Shown here piece by piece: positions 1 to 8,330 of a DNA stretch of 64,000 nt. Within the stretch, counting starts at the first letter, position 1. Every line of letters starts with the position of its first letter. The position numbers were made by a program, and so were the translations under genes. The stretch comes from JACCVG01 sp963790245 (GTDB lineage: Bacteria; Actinomycetota; Thermoleophilia; Solirubrobacterales; Thermoleophilaceae). The notes below the pieces were generated by a model, which made no database searches, was not told where the DNA came from, and saw nothing but the letters and a program-made list of their open reading frames with translations. The stretch covers positions 1,302,001 through 1,366,000 of the forward strand of contig CAWBNP010000002.1 of assembly GCA_963790245.1 (NCBI GenBank), in the 5' to 3' direction.

Positions 1-771
1 GATCGGGGTGTCGGCGTCCTTGTTGTCATCCATCAGGCCACGAATCAACTGGACGCTCTTGGTCAGCTGCCGCTTGGTATTGGCGAACGGGTGGGTCGCC
101 ACGACGTCGAAGTCGTTCCTGACGCCCTTGACCTTGTAGAGCGGCTCCAGGTACTCGGCCTGCGGCTTGGGCGCATCAGGCCGCTGGGGCATCCCGGCGA
201 GGACGGTCAAGGCCTCCGGATCGCCCCGGCGGATCGCCTTGTCGGTGAAATCCAGGAACTTGGCGTACTCCTTGACGTTCGGCGATCCGTCCCAGAAGTT
301 CTTCAGGTTCGGCTCGTTCCAGACCTGCCAGGCCTCGATCGGACCGTTCTTGCCGTAGCGATCGACGATCGTCGTTACGAAGTCGGCCCAGCGCTCGAGA
401 TCCTGGGGCGTCGTCGGCGGGTAGTTGTTGGTCTTGGCACCTTCGACCCAGTTCGGCGTACCGATCAGGGTCGGGAGAATCTCGATCTGCGGCAGGTCGC
501 CCTTTGTCGCCCAATCGATCAGCCGGTCGAAGTTCGTGAAGTCGAACTCCTGGTCGGGCCCCGAGCCCTGGGCGATCTCCCACTCGAACGGAGTCCGGAT
601 GAAGTCGACGCCGGCTTGGCGCATCCGGTGAATTTCGGCCTCGCTGAGCGTCTGGCTGCCGAGCCGTTCGGCCTGGAGCCCGTACTCGAGCGCGGCCTGG
701 CCCGTCGCAGGCATCAAAAGAACCACGGAAATCGCTGCGAGGGCTGGTATCAACGAGCGGCGGACAGACAA
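1..771 (-). CDS. Secreted clan GH-A glycoside hydrolase-like protein (partial, runs off the left edge)
   Basis: The frame is open from a TTG codon at 771 to the window edge (257 codons). Seven nt before the TTG is a GAGGAGG ribosome site (779-785), which decides the start. Residues 1-27 are a Sec signal (hydrophobic core AALAAISVVLLMPATGQA). The mature part looks like a TIM-barrel glycosidase: WNEPN around residue 151 holds the clan GH-A acid/base (E153). The nucleophile region lies beyond the edge. The gene is paralogous to the complete gene at 29326-30804, sharing the EAWQVWNEPNL/TAWQVWNEPNL block and a VLAGM block. It lies after the polysaccharide genes at 871-3409 and probably trims or degrades a glycan outside the cell; the substrate is unknown. 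Confidence 0.75.
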   Translation of the reverse strand, partial: MSVRRSLIPALAAISVVLLMPATGQAALEYGLQAERLGSQTLSEAEIHRMRQAGVDFIRTPFEWEIAQGSGPDQEFDFTNFDRLIDWATKGDLPQIEILPTLIGTPNWVEGAKTNNYPPTTPQDLERWADFVTTIVDRYGKNGPIEAWQVWNEPNLKNFWDGSPNVKEYAKFLDFTDKAIRRGDPEALTVLAGMPQRPDAPKPQAEYLEPLYKVKGVRNDFDVVATHPFANTKRQLTKSVQLIRGLMDDNKDADTPI

Positions 772-778
772 GGTGGTG

Positions 779-822
779 CCTCCTCGGGAGGTGGGCTCGG
801 GTGCTGGGGCGTGGCGATGCTA
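779..822 (-). promoter_or_regulatory. Ribosome binding site and -10 box of the GH-like gene
   Basis: On the minus strand a TAGCAT -10 hexamer (817-822) is followed about 31 nt later by GAGGAGG (779-785) and TTG at 771. This gives the glycosidase its own promoter rather than pure read-through from 871-1308. A short palindrome (actggc-ggc-gccagt, 835-849) lies just upstream and could be an operator or part of a weak hairpin. Confidence 0.5.
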
Positions 823-870
823 GCCGAACGTTCTACTGGCGGCGCCAGTCGAGCGCGGCGCGCGGACCCG

Positions 871-1308
871 TCAGGCCGAGGGGTTCTGGAACGCCTCGAG
901 CAGCGCCGTCGAGGAGTCGAGGATCGTCTCGAGAAAGACGATCTCGATCCTCTCCGAGGCGCACAGCTCGACCTGGTCGGCGGGCAGCCGGTCACGCCAG
1001 TCGGCGCCCTTGACGTAGAGCTTCGGGCGGAGTGCGGCGAGCACCTCGAGCGTTGTCCCGACGGCGATGTGGGTGTAGGTGATCGCGCGAAAGGCGTCGA
1101 TCACGCGCGCGCGCTGGTCCTGGTTCAGCAGTGGCTTGTGCTTGCGCGAGACCCAGTCGTCGCCCGCGACGTTGCAGAGCACGGGCAAGCCGAGCTCGGC
1201 CGCGCGCTCGAAGTACTCGACGTGGCCATGGTGGATCGGGTCGAACCCGCCGTCGACCATCGCCACCTCGCCGCTGTGGCGGGGCAGATCCGCCGTCGCG
1301 ATCAGCAC
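871..1308 (-). CDS. Cytidylyltransferase-fold (GCT/RfaE-C-like) nucleotidyltransferase
   Basis: This 145-aa protein of the HxGH nucleotidyltransferase superfamily carries GGFDPIHHGH near residues 19-28 and a late STALL segment in place of the usual ISSTxxR. Family members activate a phosphorylated polyol or sugar (glycerol-3-P, heptose-1-P) with CTP or ATP. The length matches a single catalytic domain with no kinase fused. The GTG start at 1308 overlaps the preceding gene's stop (1302) by 7 nt, so translation is probably coupled. In this locus it probably makes a nucleotide-activated donor; whether it uses CTP or ATP cannot be read from the sequence. Confidence 0.8.
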   Translation of the reverse strand: MLIATADLPRHSGEVAMVDGGFDPIHHGHVEYFERAAELGLPVLCNVAGDDWVSRKHKPLLNQDQRARVIDAFRAITYTHIAVGTTLEVLAALRPKLYVKGADWRDRLPADQVELCASERIEIVFLETILDSSTALLEAFQNPSA

Positions 1309-2342
1309 GGGGCCGCACCCGTCTGCTTGACCCGGTACTCCGGACTGCCGAGCCGCCGGCGCATCGAGTGGAGCGCATCGAGGTGGACCGGGTTGAAGTT
1401 CTCCTCCGAGTAGAAGACATCCGCAGCGACTCCGAGCAGCGGGGCGAGGTAGGAGAACCCGCCGTAGGTCGCGTGCAGGGCGCTCGCGCCGCCGATGATC
1501 CGGGTCTGGGCGGCGAGATTGGTTCGCGCGGGGAGATCCTCGAGTGCGTGGACGCCCTCAAGACCGGCGAGTGGCGGGGCGCCGTGGTCGTCGAAGGCGA
1601 ACTCTCCGGGCAGCAGTACGACCGGCGTGTGCTCGGCGAGCTGCTCGATCCGCCCGCGTGCGAAACGGTGGTTCTCGGGCGTGTCGGGGAAGCAGTCGCT
1701 GAAATAGATCTTGGCCGCGACGTACTCCTCCGGCAGATCGAGGTCCGGCTCGGGCTCGCCGGCGTCCAGCGGTTCGAACGCGAGCTTCGCGAGCGTCCTG
1801 GCGGGGTCGCGCTCGCCGATCCAGAAATAGCGCAGCCGCGTGTAGAGCAGCGACGGATGGACGATCGCCGCCGGGGCCTCGCCGAGCCGCTGGCGCGCAC
1901 CGTCGAGCAACTCGACATCGAGCTCCGCGCTCGTCAGCTGCTTGCTGTCGCCGATGGTCGTGCGGCGCTGCTCGAGCCTGCGGGCGTACTGCTCGGGCGA
2001 GAGCAGGTCGAGCACGTCGATGTAGCCCTCGGCGATGTCGGAGTACCAGGGCTCCGCGCCCCCGCGCGAGATCGCGGTGACGCGCTCCGGGAGGATCCCG
2101 TGGCGCGCCAGCAGCCCGCGCAGCAGCGGGATCCAATAGAGCAGCTCAAAGCCGATCTCGCCGACGAACGGGCCGACCAGCACGGGGCCGGAGCGGCGCC
2201 CGGCGCGTGCGAGCTGGAGGTCGGTCCGCCGCGCACCGCCGCGCAGCCGCGCCTCGCGCACGCCGTCGGAGAGCATCGCCCGCGCCGAGCCGCGCGCCCG
2301 CAGCCGACGCACGTGGGGGCCGAGCTTGGCGGCGCTCGGCAT
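1302..2342 (-). CDS. Polysaccharide-locus protein with GPFxGEIGFELLYW motif (putative glycosyltransferase)
   Basis: This 346-aa protein has the hallmark GPFVGEIGFELLYWIPLLRG near residues 57-76. Later motifs are RGG.EPWY, a KIYFSDCFPDTPENH block and an ATYGGFSYLAPLLGV block near the C-terminus. The same domain is the C-terminal part of the protein at 8251-10881, with matching YFRNSFPDTEAH and GTYGGLAYLGPHYGV blocks. I do not recognise a characterised family. The layout (N-terminal GxxGE loop, C-terminal donor-site-like GG.YL) suggests a GT-B-type transferase. The ATG overlaps the upstream stop as TGATG, placing it in the operon 3409->871. Confidence 0.7.
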   Translation of the reverse strand: MPSAAKLGPHVRRLRARGSARAMLSDGVREARLRGGARRTDLQLARAGRRSGPVLVGPFVGEIGFELLYWIPLLRGLLARHGILPERVTAISRGGAEPWYSDIAEGYIDVLDLLSPEQYARRLEQRRTTIGDSKQLTSAELDVELLDGARQRLGEAPAAIVHPSLLYTRLRYFWIGERDPARTLAKLAFEPLDAGEPEPDLDLPEEYVAAKIYFSDCFPDTPENHRFARGRIEQLAEHTPVVLLPGEFAFDDHGAPPLAGLEGVHALEDLPARTNLAAQTRIIGGASALHATYGGFSYLAPLLGVAADVFYSEENFNPVHLDALHSMRRRLGSPEYRVKQTGAAPC

Positions 2343-3409
2343 CAGCCGCCGAGCTCGTGGTAAAGGCCGATCAGCTCGGATGCGGTCCGCTCCCAGCGGA
2401 ACCGCTCGACCCGGGCCAGCCCGGCAGCCCGCAGCCGCTCGCGCCTGCCTTCGTCTGAGGCCAGCTCCAGCATTGCATCGCGCCAGCCGTCGACATCGAG
2501 TGGATCCAGGCGAATCGCCGCGTCTCCGACCGTCTCGTCGAGCGCGGTCCCCAGCGAGCAGACCGTCGCGACACCGCGCGCCATCGCCTCGAGCGGCGGG
2601 AAGCCGAACCCCTCAGCGAGCGACGGAGTCGCCGTGAACAGCGCGCCCGCGAACAGCGCCTCGAGCGTCGCCGGCGGCACCCGGCCGAGCACCTCGACCC
2701 CGGGCTCGCGATGGAGCGCCTCGAGGATCGGCTCGGAGAGATGGCCGGGCTCGCCGACGACCTTCCAGTCGAGCTCGAGCCCCCGCTGGCGCGCGTGGCG
2801 GAAGGCCTCGAGCAGCATCAGGTGGTTCTTGCGCGGTTCGATCACGGCGACCGTCAGGAAGTAGGGCCGCGGGCGCGCCACCGATGGCGGGACGATTGCG
2901 GCGGCGGGCGTGATTCCCGGATAGATCACCCGCACCCGCCCCGCCGCCACTTCCGGCCGGTGCTCGAGCAGCCGCCGCTTGGAATACTCCGAGTCGCAGA
3001 CGATCGCCGCCGGCCGCTTGGCGAGCGCCCGCGAGAGCATCATCCGCTTGTAGCGGGCGGAGCTGGGCGGGAACCACTCGGGGTGGTCCAGGTAGGTGAC
3101 GTCGTGGACGGTCAGCACGAACGGCGCGCGGCTCGCCAGCAGCGGACGGGCGTCCATCAGATGCACCAGTTCACAGCCGCGGGCCATCCGGGCGGCGACG
3201 CTCTGCTCGTAGGCCAGCCGCCCGACGCCCCCCGCCGGTCCGCGCAGCCCACGCATCACGCGGGTCGCCAGACGGCCACGGGGACCGGTCAGCACGACCA
3301 GCTCGTCGGGCGGTTCGATCGCGTGCGAGAGGGCCTCGACCACCCCGCGGACGAGCGTGCCGACGCCCCCGCGCAGCACTCCCAGATGGGCGGGGATCAG
3401 GATTCGCAT
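2342..3409 (-). CDS. Family 4-type (GT-B) glycosyltransferase
   Basis: I chose the ATG at 3409 because MRILIPAHLGVLRGGVGT is the usual GT4 N-terminus; a longer reading frame upstream lacks family features. The protein has about 355 aa. Seen: GGVGTLVRG glycine loop, LTVHDVTYLDHPEWF acceptor-side segment, VIEPRKNHLMLLEAF (K of the donor phosphate site), and FATPSLAEGFGFPPLEAMARG with the E-x7-E signature. Such enzymes are cytoplasmic, retaining, and transfer a sugar from a nucleotide donor to a lipid-linked glycan. It is first in the minus-strand operon 3409->871 and is divergent from the NeuB gene. Confidence 0.9.
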   Translation of the reverse strand: MRILIPAHLGVLRGGVGTLVRGVVEALSHAIEPPDELVVLTGPRGRLATRVMRGLRGPAGGVGRLAYEQSVAARMARGCELVHLMDARPLLASRAPFVLTVHDVTYLDHPEWFPPSSARYKRMMLSRALAKRPAAIVCDSEYSKRRLLEHRPEVAAGRVRVIYPGITPAAAIVPPSVARPRPYFLTVAVIEPRKNHLMLLEAFRHARQRGLELDWKVVGEPGHLSEPILEALHREPGVEVLGRVPPATLEALFAGALFTATPSLAEGFGFPPLEAMARGVATVCSLGTALDETVGDAAIRLDPLDVDGWRDAMLELASDEGRRERLRAAGLARVERFRWERTASELIGLYHELGG

Positions 3410-3444
3410 GGCGGGTGAGGGTATTGCTATGGGACACCCATCGG

Positions 3445-3481
3445 TGGACATCCGATCCACAACTGCTCTAGGATCGCCCGT
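3445..3481 (+). promoter_or_regulatory. Promoter for the NeuB/transketolase operon
   Basis: TGGACA (3445-3450) and TAGGAT (3469-3474) are separated by 18 bp and resemble a housekeeping -35/-10 pair. The predicted start of transcription near 3481 gives a leader of about 75 nt before the ATG at 3556, which has its own GGAG. Confidence 0.5.
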
Positions 3482-3555
3482 TGAGCGTTCCTTCCGAGGA
3501 TTCGTACAGTTCGGGTCCGACCCCTCAAAACGCACGGACAGACTGGAGATACCTG

Positions 3556-4717
3556 ATGGTTGGCAAGGAACCGCCGGTTCGAGAGATGATCGTCGGCGGT
3601 GTTCGTATCGCCGACGACGGCCCCTGCTTCGTCATCGCCGAAATCGGACACAACCATCAGGGATCGGTCGAAACGGCGAAGCAGCTGTTCGCCGCTGCCA
3701 AGGAGGCGGGCGCCGACGCCGTCAAGCTCCAGAAGCGCGACAACCGCTCGCTCTTCACGCGCGATTTCTACGAGCGGCCCTACGACAGCGAGAACAGCTT
3801 CGGCGAGACCTATGGCAGTCACCGCGAGGCGCTCGAGATGGGCGCCGCCGAGTACCGCGAGCTCCAGGCCTACGCCGCCGAGCTCGAGATCGGCTTCTTC
3901 TCGACCGCGTTCGACCGCCCGAGCGTCGATTTCCTCGAGGAGATCGACGTGCCCGCCTACAAGGTCGCCTCGGGCGACATCCGCAACGTCCCGCTGCTGC
4001 GCCACCTCGCCCAGACAGGCAAGCCGATCATCCTCTCGACCGGCGGCGCCCTGCCGGCCGATGTCGCGCGCGCCTACGCGATCGTCAGCGCCGGCTCGGA
4101 CAACGTCGGCATCCTCCAGTGCACGGCCGGCTACCCGGCCGCCTGGGACGAGCTCGATCTGCGCGTGATCCAGACCTACCGGGAGAACTTCCCCGAGGGC
4201 CGTGATCGGGCTCTCCAGCCACGACAACGGCATCGCGATGGCGACGGCGGCCCACGTGCTCGGCGCGCGGATCGTCGAGAAGCACTTCACGCTCGACCGC
4301 ACGATGAAGGGCACCGACCACAGCTTCTCGCTCGAACCCGTTGGGCTGACCAAGTTGGTGCGCGACCTGCGCCGGCTGCACGTCGCGCTCGGCGACGGCC
4401 AGAAGAAGGTCTACGAGAGCGAGCGGGCGCCGGTCATGAAGATGTCCAAGAAGCTCGTCGCCGCCCGGCCGCTGGCCGCCGACCACGTGATCGGACCCGA
4501 CGACATCGCCGTCAAGTCACCGGGCGATGGCATGTGCCCGAGCGATTTCGACCGACTGATCGGCGCGCGCGTCCTGCGGCGGATGGAACAGGACTCCCCG
4601 TTCGGGCTCGACCTCGTCGAGACGACCGACGCCCACGCCGGGGCCTCGAACGGCAGCGTCGTCGGCGCCGGTGCGGCCAGCCGCAACGGCGGCAGCGCCG
4701 GCGTTCACCGCACCTGA
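3556..4717 (+). CDS. NeuB/SpsE-type sialic-acid-like synthase, one frameshift
   Basis: NeuB family enzymes condense PEP with an aldose (ManNAc or a modified hexose) to give a nonulosonic acid. Seen: VIAEIGHNHQGS, VKLQKRD, STAFD, YKVASGD, then SSHDNGIAMA, EKHFTLDRTMKGTDH, and a SAF/antifreeze domain (KKLVAARPLAADHVI). The ATG at 3556 follows GGAG by 7 nt. The frame changes at about 4198-4202: FPEG is followed one base too late by VIGLSSHD. One extra C there would explain it, and both halves are otherwise well conserved. The stop at 4717 is 13 nt before the transketolase. No NeuA-type CMP-sugar synthetase is present in the window. Confidence 0.85.
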
Positions 4718-4730
4718 CCGACAGAGTCAG

Positions 4731-5749
4731 ATGTTGCTGAGTTACGTCGGGGCGGCCGAGCTCGAGCGAATCCGCTCGATCGAAGGCGACCCGATCGGCC
4801 GTGCGGCCGCGTTCGCCGACGCCTGCCGGATCAACACCCTCTACATGATCATGCGGGCCGGCTCGGGCCACGTGGGCACGAGCTTCAGCTCGATCGACAT
4901 CCTCTCCTGGCTGCACCTCGAGCTGCTCGGCCCCGAGGACCGCTACTTCTCTTCCAAGGGCCATGACGCGCCAGCCCTGTACTCGGTGCTGCTCGGCATC
5001 GGCGCGCTGGACTTCGAGCTGATCCACACCCTCCGCCGGCTCGACGGGCTGCCCGGCCATCCGGACGTTCTGACGACGCCCGCCGTTCAGACCAACACAG
5101 GCTCGCTCGGGATGGGGATCTCCAAGGCACGCGGTTTCGTGCTCGCCGACCGGGCCCTCGGCCGGCCCGGCGGTTCGGTGTATGTGCTGACCGGCGACGG
5201 CGAGCTGCAGGAGGGCCAGTTCTGGGAGTCGCTTCAGCCGACGGCCAACCGCGGCCTCGGCCAGATCACGGTGATCGTCGACCACAACAAGCTCCAGTCC
5301 GACACGTGGGTCTCGCAGGTTTCCGACCTCGGCGACCTCGAGGCGCGGGTCGCGAGCCACGGATGGGCGGTCGGCCGCTGTGACGGCAACGATCTCGACG
5401 CGCTGTCCGGCGCGCTGCGCGGGCTCGACGAGCACGGCGGGGGCGGCCGCGGATGCTGATCGCCGACACCGTCAAGGGCGCCGGAGTGAGCTTCTTCGAG
5501 CCGCAGGATCTGCCGGTCGCCGGCGACTCGCTATATGACTTCCACTCCGGCGCACCGTCGCCCGATCAGTACGAGCGGGCGCTCGCCGAGCTGCGTGAGC
5601 GACTCGAGCGGCGGGTGGCGGCGATTGGCGCGGGCGCCGTCGAGCTGGTCGAGGCGGCGGGATCGGACAGCTCCGTGGGATCGGGCGCGGGTGAGGGCGC
5701 GACCGCCGAGGCGAGCCGCGAGGCGCCCCGCACGAGCCCCAGCGGCTGA
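4731..5749 (+). CDS. Transketolase, N-terminal (TPP-binding) part, one frameshift
   Basis: The ATG at 4731 begins MLLSYVGAAELERIR. The frame runs through SGHVGTSFSSIDIL, YFSSKGHDAPALYSVL, GSLGMGISKA and the TPP motif GDGELQEGQFWE...DHNKLQSD. At about 5440 the frame shifts. A run of five G (ggcgggggcgg) would restore it with a sixth G, reading GGGRPRMLIADTVKGAGVSFFE, the normal transketolase sequence. The second segment ends at 5749. Transketolases move two-carbon ketol units between sugars. In polysaccharide loci, split or fused copies next to NeuB probably make an unusual sugar precursor. It forms one operon with the NeuB gene. Confidence 0.8.
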
Positions 5750-6660
5750 TCGGCGCTTACGGCGCCGCGCTCGTCGAACAGGCGGCAAGGAACCCACGAC
5801 TGGTCGTGCTCGACGCCGACCTCTCACTGGACTGCGGCCTGATGCCGTTCCGCGCCGAGTTCAGCGACCGCTTCTTCGAGTGCGGGATCGCCGAGCAGGA
5901 CATGGTCTCCCAGGCGGGTGCGATGGCGCTCGCCGGGCTGCTGCCTGTGGTCCACTCCTTCGCCTGCTTCCTCTCGACGCGACCCAACGAGCAGATCTAC
6001 AACAACGCGACCGAGGGCACCAAGGTGATCTATGTGGGATCGCTGGTCGGGCTTGTTCCGGGCGGTCCGGGCCACTCGCACCAGTCGGTGCGCGACATCT
6101 CGGCGCTCGGCGCGATGCCGGGGATGACGATGATCGAGCCGGGCTCCGAGCGCGAGGTGGCGCAGGCGGTCGAGTGGGCGGCCCAGGAGGCGGGGGGACC
6201 TGTCTACATCCGTTTGGTGTCTGTGCCGTGGGCGCTGCATGGGTTCGAGCCTTGCGGAGAGCAGCTGGTTTTCGGGCGCGGGCGCGTAGTGCGGGAGGGG
6301 ACGGAGGCGATGCTGGTGGCGGCGGGGCCCGTGATGCTCGGGGAGGGGTTCGAGGCGTGCTCGCTGCTCGCGGCGGAGGGGGTCTCGTGCGGGTTGGTCG
6401 CGATGCCATGGCTGCGAGATATCGACGGGGAGTGGCTGGCGGAGGTCTGTGGCGGGGCGCCGGTCTTCTGCCTCGACAACCACTACGTCTCGGGCGGGCA
6501 GGGCGACGCGGTGCTGAGCGCGCTCGCCCCGATCGACGGCGCCCCGCGCGTGACGAAGGTCGGCGTCGAGTCGGTTCCCGTCTGCGGGACAAACGCCGAG
6601 GTGCTCCGCGCCCATCGCCTCGACGCGGCCTCGATCGCCCAGCGGATCGCGCACCCGTGA
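5695..6660 (+). CDS. Transketolase, C-terminal (pyrimidine-binding) part; start unclear
   Basis: Coding similarity begins at GAYGAALVEQAARNP (about 5750) and continues with FFECGIAEQDMVSQAGAMA, the transketolase pyrimidine-domain signature with the catalytic Glu. It then runs through FSTRPNEQIYNN-like and GGPGHSHQS segments to a C-terminal domain ending at 6660. The frame opens after a stop at 5692-5694. It has no ATG, GTG or TTG before conserved sequence (first GTG at 5806, too late). It is therefore either the rest of a fused transketolase after a second single-base loss near 5700-5745, or a separate subunit with an atypical start. Split N/C subunits do occur in this family. Confidence 0.75.
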   Translation, partial: GRDRRGEPRGAPHEPQRLIGAYGAALVEQAARNPRLVVLDADLSLDCGLMPFRAEFSDRFFECGIAEQDMVSQAGAMALAGLLPVVHSFACFLSTRPNEQIYNNATEGTKVIYVGSLVGLVPGGPGHSHQSVRDISALGAMPGMTMIEPGSEREVAQAVEWAAQEAGGPVYIRLVSVPWALHGFEPCGEQLVFGRGRVVREGTEAMLVAAGPVMLGEGFEACSLLAAEGVSCGLVAMPWLRDIDGEWLAEVCGGAPVFCLDNHYVSGGQGDAVLSALAPIDGAPRVTKVGVESVPVCGTNAEVLRAHRLDAASIAQRIAHP

Positions 6661-6678
6661 GCGCCACCCCGGCGGCAC

Positions 6679-6721
6679 CGTTCTTACCTTTTCGTCCCTC
6701 AGGAACGAAAAGATAAGAACG
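6679..6721. repeat. Intergenic palindromic repeat, copy 1
   Basis: The 17-nt arms cgttcttaccttttcgt (6679-6695) and acgaaaagataagaacg (6705-6721) pair with one mismatch around a 9-nt loop. The element ends directly on the ATG at 6722. A second copy is at 48036-48078, also at the 5' end of a gene. Confidence 0.7.
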
Positions 6722-7657
6722 ATGAGCCCGAAGGGCGGGATCGATGCGGTCGTCACTCATCACGCCGATGGCTTTCGCTCGGGTGTCGCGCGGTTCAACG
6801 AGATCCTGGCGGCCCGCCTCGGCGTGCCGCTGCTGCGCTTCGACGATTCCGACGCCGGGCGCTCAGAAGCCCCGCTGCTGTCGTTCAAGATCACCGAGAT
6901 GGACGCGAGCGAGCGCGAGCGGCTCGCCGAGCTGATCGCCGCGCTGCAGGGCCGCGCCCGCCTGCTGCTCCACGCCTGGGGCGACTCGCCGTTCGAGCGC
7001 GAGATCCTGGCTGGTTGCGCGCAGGTCTTCGGCGCCAACGACGAGCTGCGCCACCAGCTCCGCCCCCACGCCCCCGACGCCGCGAGCCTCTGGGCACCCG
7101 GCCTGCTGCTCGACCAGCGGCCCTTCGAGCCCGCCGAGCTGTCGGTCTTCTCCTTCGGGATGGCGCACAAGATCCGCGCCGAGCGGTTCCTGCGGTTGCG
7201 CGAGCTGCTCGAGGGCTCGGGCCGCAGCTACGTCATCTACATCTCGAGCGCCAACCACGAGACGACGACGATGCAGGAGGCCCAGAGTGTCTTCGAGGAG
7301 ATGCGCGAGCTGATCGACTCCGGCCTGTACTTCATGGGCAACCTCTCGGACGTCGCCGTCTACAACCAGCTGCGCGCGACGACCTACTTCGCGGCGTTCT
7401 TCGCCGACGGGGTGCGAGCCAACAACACCTCCGTCAACGCGGCGATGGAGCAGGGGTGTGCGGTGATCACCAACCTCGATGAACACTCGCCTTCCGAGCT
7501 CGTCCACATGGGGAACGTGATCGACATCAACCGCTGCGAGGCGCTGCCGACCGATCCCGACGAACTCGCCCGGATCGGCGCGGCGGCGGCCGAGACCGCT
7601 CGCGGCTTCGGCTGGGACCGGCTGATCGAGACGCTGAATCGGGCGTCCACCGGCTAG
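6722..7657 (+). CDS. Putative glycosyltransferase, GT-B-like (311 aa)
   Basis: No characterised family is obvious. The N-terminus DAVVTHHADGFRSGVARFNE resembles the acceptor-side start of GT-B transferases, with a GVARFN loop. Mid-protein segments (LLLHAWGDSPFE, SVFSFGMAHKIR) and the late FFADGVRANNTSVNAAMEQG followed by AVITNLDEHSP resemble the donor-site 'NTS..EAM..G.PVI' region of capsule transferases. No signal peptide or membrane segment. It follows the transketolase by 61 nt, separated only by the palindromic repeat, and is followed by a methyltransferase, so a role in glycan assembly is likely. The function is inferred. Confidence 0.6.
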   Translation: MSPKGGIDAVVTHHADGFRSGVARFNEILAARLGVPLLRFDDSDAGRSEAPLLSFKITEMDASERERLAELIAALQGRARLLLHAWGDSPFEREILAGCAQVFGANDELRHQLRPHAPDAASLWAPGLLLDQRPFEPAELSVFSFGMAHKIRAERFLRLRELLEGSGRSYVIYISSANHETTTMQEAQSVFEEMRELIDSGLYFMGNLSDVAVYNQLRATTYFAAFFADGVRANNTSVNAAMEQGCAVITNLDEHSPSELVHMGNVIDINRCEALPTDPDELARIGAAAAETARGFGWDRLIETLNRASTG

Positions 7658-7667
7658 CCTCAGCGCC

Positions 7668-8330
7668 GTGGCACTGACACAGCAACGGAGCCTCGCCGCG
7701 ATCGCGGCGGGCCTCGATACCAACAAGGGTGAGCGCCGTATCGGCGGGCGCTGGCCGTCGGTCGCCGAGGTCTACGATCCCTACCTCGCGCCGATCAGAG
7801 ATACCGCGACCAGCGTGCTCGAGATCGGCATCAAGCGCGGCGGCAGCCTGCTGCTGTGGAAGGAGTACTTCCCGAACGCACAGGTGATCGGAGTCGACAT
7901 CAAACCCGCGCTGAAGGGTCTCGCGGAGGATCGGATCTCGATCCGGATCGGGGACCAGGGCGACCAGGCGTTCCTGGCCTCGCTGATCGAAGAGGCGGGC
8001 AGCTTCGACCTGGTGCTCGACGACGGCAGCCATCAGTTCGACGATCAGCGCGACACGCTGCTCGCGCTCTGGCCACACGTCAAGCCGGGTGGGATCTACG
8101 TCGTCGAGGACGTTCACACCTCCTACCGCGGGGCCAAGTACTCGGGCGGGCTCGGGCAGGAGGGAACCTTCATGGAGTTCGCCAAGCGGTTCCTCGACGA
8201 CATCCACGTCAAGGAGCACAAGTCAGCGACGACGCTCGCCGACCTCGAGGCTATCCACCTGCACTTCCAGTCGCTGGTGCTGTGTAAGTGGGCGCAGAAG
8301 CCGCGGTCAGATCGAGCACCCGCTCAGTGA
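7668..8330 (+). CDS. SAM-dependent methyltransferase (CmcI/macrocin-methylase-like)
   Basis: This 220-aa class I methyltransferase has VLEIGIKRGGSLLLWKEYF (motif I), VIGVDI (acidic motif II) and DLVLDDGSHQFDDQ. The last is the Asp-rich metal/cofactor block typical of CmcI- and TylF-like O-methyltransferases. The GTG at 7668 lies 7 nt after a TAGCCT hexamer (7655-7660), a leaderless arrangement. It probably methylates a sugar in the locus glycan. Its last 80 nt overlap the 3' end of the converging gene at 8251-10881. Confidence 0.8.
   Translation: MALTQQRSLAAIAAGLDTNKGERRIGGRWPSVAEVYDPYLAPIRDTATSVLEIGIKRGGSLLLWKEYFPNAQVIGVDIKPALKGLAEDRISIRIGDQGDQAFLASLIEEAGSFDLVLDDGSHQFDDQRDTLLALWPHVKPGGIYVVEDVHTSYRGAKYSGGLGQEGTFMEFAKRFLDDIHVKEHKSATTLADLEAIHLHFQSLVLCKWAQKPRSDRAPAQ

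Noticed and set aside
1131..2363. 410-codon plus-strand frame
   Set aside because: Antisense to the GEIGFELLYW protein, with no domain signature.
3410..3555. TTG at 3481 as start of the NeuB-type gene
   Set aside because: The residues added are not conserved-looking and ATG 3556 has a well-spaced GGAG; 3481 fits better as the transcription start.
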